Source: Malikia granosa
GTDB taxonomy: Bacteria; Pseudomonadota; Gammaproteobacteria; Burkholderiales; Burkholderiaceae_C
Direction of reading: 5' to 3'
Length of the DNA: 53,996 nucleotides
Assembly (NCBI RefSeq): GCF_002980595.1
Contig: NZ_PVLQ01000021.1
Coordinates: forward strand, 1 to 53,996
Part shown: piece by piece, positions 50,342 to 53,996 of the stretch
Layout of the letters: each line of letters opens with the position of its first letter
Numbering within the stretch: the first letter of the stretch is position 1
Notes under the pieces: model-generated
Database searches by the model: none
Seen by the model: only the letters and a program-made list of their open reading frames with translations
What the model was told of the DNA's origin: nothing
Position numbers and translations under genes: made by a program

Positions 50342-50916
50342 GCCGCATCAAGCTTCTGATGGTGGACAACTACGATTCGTTCACCTACAACATCGTGCAG
50401 TATTTCGGCGAACTCGGTGCCGAGGTCGAGGTCTACCGCAACGACGAGATCACGCTCGAGGGCATCGCCGCGCGCAATCCCGACCGGCTCGTGATCTCGC
50501 CCGGTCCCTGCTCGCCGGCCGAGGCCGGCATCTCGGTGGCGGCGATCCGGCATTTCGCCGGCCAGCTGCCGATCCTGGGCGTCTGCCTCGGTCACCAGAG
50601 CATAGGCGCTGCCTTCGGCGGCAAGATCGTGCGCGCCCAGGAACTGATGCACGGCAAGACCAGCGTCATCACCACCACCCAGGAAGGCGTTTTTGCCCAC
50701 CTGCCCCAGCAGTTCACCGTCAACCGCTACCACTCGCTGGCGATCGAGCGCGCAAGCTGCCCCGAGGTCCTCAAGGTCACCGCCTGGACCGACGACGGCG
50801 AGATCATGGGCGTGCGGCATCGCGAACTCGCGATCCAGGGGGTGCAGTTCCACCCCGAATCGATCCTGACCGAGCACGGCCACGCCATGCTCAAGAACTT
50901 CCTCGACCAGGCCTGA
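50338..50916 (+). CDS. trpG: Anthranilate synthase component II (glutamine amidotransferase)
   Basis: The 192-residue class I amidotransferase starts with [11 protein letters not shown], has the nucleophile Cys in GVCLGHQS and the His-Glu pair in [11 protein letters not shown]. It feeds ammonia from glutamine to TrpE; it may also serve PabB, as often in bacteria with one such subunit. Translationally coupled to trpE and followed by trpD after 14 bases. Confidence 0.96.
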   Translation: MSRIKLLMVDNYDSFTYNIVQYFGELGAEVEVYRNDEITLEGIAARNPDRLVISPGPCSPAEAGISVAAIRHFAGQLPILGVCLGHQSIGAAFGGKIVRAQELMHGKTSVITTTQEGVFAHLPQQFTVNRYHSLAIERASCPEVLKVTAWTDDGEIMGVRHRELAIQGVQFHPESILTEHGHAMLKNFLDQA

Positions 50917-50930
50917 AACCGGAGTCAGCC

Positions 50931-51965
50931 ATGTCCATCACGCCCCAGCAAGCCCTGCAGCGCGTCATCGAGCACCGCGAGATCTTCCACGACGAGATGC
51001 TGCACCTGATGCGCCTGATCATGTCCGGCGAGCTGTCGCCGATCATGACTGCCGCGCTGATCGCCGGCCTGCGCACCAAGAAGGAAACCATCGGCGAGAT
51101 CACCGCCGCGGCCCAGGTCATGCGCGAGTTCTCGGTCAAGGTCGAGGTCGCCGACCGCAGCCACCTGGTCGACATCGTCGGCACTGGCGGCGACGGCGCG
51201 CATACCTTCAACATCTCGACCTGCGCCATGTTCGTGATCGCGGCTGCCGGTGCCAAGGTCAGCAAGCATGGCGGGCGCAGCGTCAGCAGCAAGTCGGGCA
51301 GCGCCGACGCGATCGAGGCGCTCGGCATCCACCTCGACCTCAAGCCGGCGCAGATCGCGCAGTGCATCGAGCAGACCGGCATCGGCTTCATGTTCGCGCC
51401 GAACCACCACCCGGCAATGAAGAACGTCGCCCCGGTGCGGCGCGAGCTCGGCGTGCGCACCCTGTTCAACATCCTGGGCCCGCTGACCAACCCGGCTGGC
51501 GCGCCCAACATCCTGCTCGGCGTGTTCCATCCCGACCTGGTCGGCATCCTGGTGCGCGCGCTGCAGAGCCTGGGCGCCGAACATGCGCTGGTGGTCCATG
51601 GCAAGGACGGCCTCGACGAGATCAGCCTGGGTGCTGCCACCCTGGTCGGCGAGCTCAAGGACGGCGTGATCCGCGAGTACGAGATCCACCCCGAGGACTT
51701 CGGCTTCCAGATGATCGGCACCCGCGCGCTGCAGGTCGAGAATCCCGAGGATTCGCGCGCCATGCTGCTCGGCGTGCTCGAAGGCCAGGCTGGCCCGGCG
51801 CGCGACATCGTGCTGCTCAACGCCGGTGCTGCGCTCTACGCGGCCGACGTCGCGGCCAGCATCGCCGATGGCATCGCGCTGGCGCGCCAGGCCATCGACA
51901 GCGGCGCGGCCAAGGCCAAGCTCGACCAACTCGTCACCGTGGCCCATGCGCTGAGCGCGGCCTGA
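50931..51965 (+). CDS. trpD: Anthranilate phosphoribosyltransferase
   Basis: The 344-residue protein has the PRPP motif [14 protein letters not shown] and the anthranilate/PRPP segment [21 protein letters not shown], plus [14 protein letters not shown]. It transfers phosphoribose to anthranilate. It is a stand-alone enzyme, not fused to TrpG. Third gene of the trpEGDC set. Confidence 0.97.
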   Translation: MSITPQQALQRVIEHREIFHDEMLHLMRLIMSGELSPIMTAALIAGLRTKKETIGEITAAAQVMREFSVKVEVADRSHLVDIVGTGGDGAHTFNISTCAMFVIAAAGAKVSKHGGRSVSSKSGSADAIEALGIHLDLKPAQIAQCIEQTGIGFMFAPNHHPAMKNVAPVRRELGVRTLFNILGPLTNPAGAPNILLGVFHPDLVGILVRALQSLGAEHALVVHGKDGLDEISLGAATLVGELKDGVIREYEIHPEDFGFQMIGTRALQVENPEDSRAMLLGVLEGQAGPARDIVLLNAGAALYAADVAASIADGIALARQAIDSGAAKAKLDQLVTVAHALSAA

Positions 51966-51979
51966 ACCGAAAGCCTTCC

Positions 51980-52777
51980 ATGAGCGACATCCTGAACCGA
52001 ATAGTGGCGACCAAGCGCGAGGAGCTCGCGCTGGCGCTGAAAAAGACTCCGCTGGCCGTGATGCGCGAGGACGCCGAGAGCCGTCTGCTGACGCGCGACT
52101 TCGAGGGCGCCTTGCGTGCCAAGATCGCCGCCGGCCTGCCGGCCGTGATCGCCGAGGTCAAGAAGGCCAGCCCGTCCAAGGGCGTGATCCGCGCCGACTT
52201 CATCCCGGCCGACATCGCGCAGAGCTATGCCGAGTACGGCGCCGCCTGCCTGTCGGTGCTGACCGACCGCCAGTATTTCCAGGGCAGCTCCGACTACCTC
52301 AAGCAGGCGCGGGCGTCTTGCGACCTGCCGGTGCTGCGCAAGGACTTCATGGTCGACCCCTACCAGGTCTACGAAGCCCGCGCCATGGGCGCCGACTGCA
52401 TCCTGCTGATCGCGGCCTGCCTGGAAGACGCGCAGATGGCCGAGCTGGAGGCCGTCGCGCACGGCCTCAACATGGCGGTGCTGGTCGAGGTCCATGACCG
52501 CGCCGAGCTGCAGCGCGCGCTGAAACTCAAGACGCCGCTGGTCGGTATCAACAACCGCGACCTGCGCACCTTCGAGGTCAGCCTCGACACCACGCTCGGC
52601 ATGCTGGCCGACGTTCCGGCCGACCGTCTGCTGGTGACCGAGAGCGGCATCCTGAGCGGCGACGATGTCCGCAAGATGCGCGAGCATGGCGTCAACGCCT
52701 TCCTGGTCGGCGAGGCCTTCATGCGCGCCAAGGAACCGGGCGCGGCGCTGGCCGAGCTGTTCGGCCTGCCGACCTGA
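51980..52777 (+). CDS. trpC: Indole-3-glycerol phosphate synthase
   Basis: The 265-residue TIM-barrel protein has the catalytic [22 protein letters not shown], the [10 protein letters not shown] strand and [10 protein letters not shown] phosphate site. It closes the indole ring. It is single-function, not fused to TrpF. The genes for the last steps (trpF, trpB, trpA) are not in this window. Confidence 0.97.
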   Translation: MSDILNRIVATKREELALALKKTPLAVMREDAESRLLTRDFEGALRAKIAAGLPAVIAEVKKASPSKGVIRADFIPADIAQSYAEYGAACLSVLTDRQYFQGSSDYLKQARASCDLPVLRKDFMVDPYQVYEARAMGADCILLIAACLEDAQMAELEAVAHGLNMAVLVEVHDRAELQRALKLKTPLVGINNRDLRTFEVSLDTTLGMLADVPADRLLVTESGILSGDDVRKMREHGVNAFLVGEAFMRAKEPGAALAELFGLPT

Positions 52778-52779
52778 AC

Positions 52780-53556
52780 GTGGGCCAGCCAGGCGCAACC
52801 CTTCCGCTCTGGGCGGAAGTCCCGTCCTCGCTGCCTGCCGCGGCCGATGCCGCCGCGCCGGGTCGGCTGCGTGCCTGGGCGCCCGAGTCCTGGCCTGTTG
52901 CCGCCGACTGGCAGTCCGTGCTGCAGCCGTTCTGGGCCAGCGCGACGGGGCAGAAGCTGGCTCGCTTCGTCCAGGCCCGGCTGCAGGCCGGCGCCGAGAT
53001 CTATCCGGCACAACCGCTGCGCGCGCTCGAGCTGACGCCGCTGTCCGAAGTCAGCGTCGTGATCCTGGGGCAGGACCCCTACCATGGCCCCGGCCAGGCC
53101 GAGGGCCTGGCGTTCTCGGTGCCTGATGGCGTCAAGCTGCCGCCCTCGCTGCGCAACATCTTCCAGGAACTCGTGCGCGACCTGGGTGGCGAGCTGCCCG
53201 CCAGCGGCAGCCTGCAGGGCTGGGCCAGCCAGGGCGTGCTGCTGCTCAACACCAGCCTGACGGTGGAGCAGGGCGCCCCGGCCAGCCATGCCAGGCAGGG
53301 CTGGGAGACGCTGACCGATGCGCTGATCGCTGCCTGCAGCGCGCACGAGTCACCCAAGGTCTTCCTGCTTTGGGGTGCCCATGCCCAATCCAAGGCGGGA
53401 CTGATCGATGGCCGCCGCCATCTGGTGCTGCAGGCCAACCATCCCTCGCCCCTGTCGGCGCGTCGTCCGCCGGTTCCTTTCATCGGCTGCGGCCACTTCG
53501 GGCAGGCCCTGCGCTGGCTCGAAAAAAATTCCCGAAAAAATTTGTACTGGTTGTAA
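52780..53556 (+). CDS. ung: Uracil-DNA glycosylase
   Basis: The 258-residue protein has the family-1 UDG motifs: GQDPYHGPGQAEGLAFSV with the catalytic Asp, LLLNTSLTV with the uracil-binding Asn, and HPSPLS with the catalytic His. It removes uracil from DNA. It carries an Ala/Pro-rich N-terminus of about 50 residues. The start is GTG 52780, two bases after the trpC stop; no ATG is present before the first conserved motif, so the exact start is uncertain. Confidence 0.93.
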   Translation: MGQPGATLPLWAEVPSSLPAAADAAAPGRLRAWAPESWPVAADWQSVLQPFWASATGQKLARFVQARLQAGAEIYPAQPLRALELTPLSEVSVVILGQDPYHGPGQAEGLAFSVPDGVKLPPSLRNIFQELVRDLGGELPASGSLQGWASQGVLLLNTSLTVEQGAPASHARQGWETLTDALIAACSAHESPKVFLLWGAHAQSKAGLIDGRRHLVLQANHPSPLSARRPPVPFIGCGHFGQALRWLEKNSRKNLYWL

Positions 53557-53580
53557 GAAGCGCCGAAACTTGTGCATAAT
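53551..53580 (+). promoter_or_regulatory. Promoter of the tRNA-tuf operon
   Basis: TTGTAA (53551-53556), an 18-base spacer and CATAAT (53575-53580) predict a start near 53587, six bases before tRNA-Tyr. The -35 box contains the ung stop codon, so ung and this operon abut. Confidence 0.75.
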
Positions 53581-53592
53581 ACAGGTCTTGAC

Positions 53593-53678
53593 GGAGGGGT
53601 GCCCGAGTGGCTAAAGGGGGCAGACTGTAAATCTGTTGGCTTACGCCTACGCTGGTTCGAATCCAGCCTCCTCCACCA
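53593..53678 (+). tRNA. tRNA-Tyr (GTA)
   Basis: An 86-base cloverleaf with long variable arm: acceptor GGAGGGG pairs with CTCCTCC (53668-53674), anticodon loop CTGTAAA with GTA, T-arm GCTGG-TTCGAAT-CCAGC, and encoded CCA at 53676-53678. Confidence 0.98.
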
Positions 53679-53723
53679 AATACTTGTTGACCGGCGACTG
53701 CGTGAAAACTCAGTCGCCGCGTT

Positions 53724-53797
53724 GCGGGAGTAGTTCAATGGTAGAACCCCAGCCTTCCAAGCTGATGACGCGGGTTCGATTCCCGTCTCCCGCTCCA
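53724..53797 (+). tRNA. tRNA-Gly (TCC)
   Basis: A 74-base cloverleaf: acceptor GCGGGAG pairs with CTCCCGC (53787-53793), anticodon loop CTTCCAA with TCC, T-loop TTCGATT, discriminator T and encoded CCA. Confidence 0.98.
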
Positions 53798-53851
53798 ATG
53801 ATGTGTGCGGTATCGGTAGAGTGATTCTTGTAGTGATCGTTAGATCGCTAT

Positions 53852-53926
53852 GCCCATGTGGCTCAGTGGTAGAGCACCCCCTTGGTAAGGGGGAGGTCGG
53901 CAGTTCGATCCTGCCCATGGGCACCA
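53852..53926 (+). tRNA. tRNA-Thr (GGT)
   Basis: A 75-base cloverleaf: acceptor GCCCATG pairs with CATGGGC (53916-53922), anticodon loop CTTGGTAA with GGT, T-loop TTCGATC, and encoded CCA at 53924-53926. Confidence 0.98.
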
Positions 53927-53975
53927 TCATTCGGTGCGTTGTAATTTAGTCAATTTCCATATTCGGAGCTGAGCA

Positions 53976-53996
53976 ATGGCAAAAGAGAAATTCGAA
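53976..53996 (+). CDS. tuf: Elongation factor Tu, first seven codons (3' truncated by window edge)
   Basis: ATG 53976 begins MAKEKFE, the conserved EF-Tu start, after a GGAG signal at 53965. Its place behind tRNA-Tyr, -Gly and -Thr matches the classic proteobacterial tRNA-tufB operon. EF-Tu delivers aminoacyl-tRNA to the ribosome. Only 21 bases are present. Confidence 0.9.

Overview
The window looks like a chromosomal segment of a high-GC betaproteobacterium of the order Burkholderiales, probably near Comamonadaceae/Sphaerotilaceae; the genus cannot be fixed from sequence alone. Pointers are a Bug-family periplasmic receptor, a DUF1840 protein, a methionine synthase lacking its homocysteine domain behind an S-adenosylhomocysteine (SAH) riboswitch, a trpEGDC block, and the tRNA-Tyr/Gly/Thr-tuf cluster at the right edge.

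Region A (1-14753) is accessory. It opens inside a gene for a repeat-rich, calcium-binding protein that looks like a type I secretion (T1SS) substrate and closes with a T1SS ABC exporter and HlyD adaptor. Between them lie an O-GlcNAc-transferase-like GT41 enzyme, a fused FdtD-like acetyltransferase/ketoisomerase and its aminotransferase FdtB (a 3-acetamido-3,6-dideoxyhexose route), a GT2 glycosyltransferase, a broken acyltransferase, a GT11 fucosyltransferase, gmd and fcl (GDP-L-fucose) and an FkbM methyltransferase. Base composition falls sharply at about 6.43-7.56 kb and 9.75-10.87 kb, so the locus is a mosaic. A plausible reading is a locus that builds, glycosylates and exports a surface protein, perhaps alongside a cell-surface glycan. 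rmlA/rmlB, a flippase, a polymerase and a TolC-type outer-membrane channel are not in the window.

Region B (14857-24244) is conserved housekeeping: SAH riboswitch and metH, comM, a sigma54/NtrC-type promoter driving glnK-amtB, a DUF1840 protein, a Bug receptor and an RluF-like pseudouridine synthase. Region C (24259-45487) mixes a large lipoprotein with a clan-A glycoside-hydrolase-like domain, htpG behind a sigma32-type promoter, two MgtC-family membrane proteins, kinase srkA, two aminotransferases, a methyltransferase, two phosphoribosyltransferases with an alpha/beta hydrolase and a Lon-like protease, alanine dehydrogenase, psd, gorA and a MipA-type porin. Region D (45498-53996) has uvrA, trpE-trpG-trpD-trpC, ung, three tRNA genes with their promoter, and the first codons of tuf.

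The strongest non-coding calls are the SAH riboswitch (14857-14952), the NtrC site and sigma54 promoter before glnK, the sigma32-like promoter before htpG, the tRNA promoter overlapping the ung stop codon, and several intrinsic terminators. No CRISPR array, intact insertion sequence, prophage or rRNA was seen.
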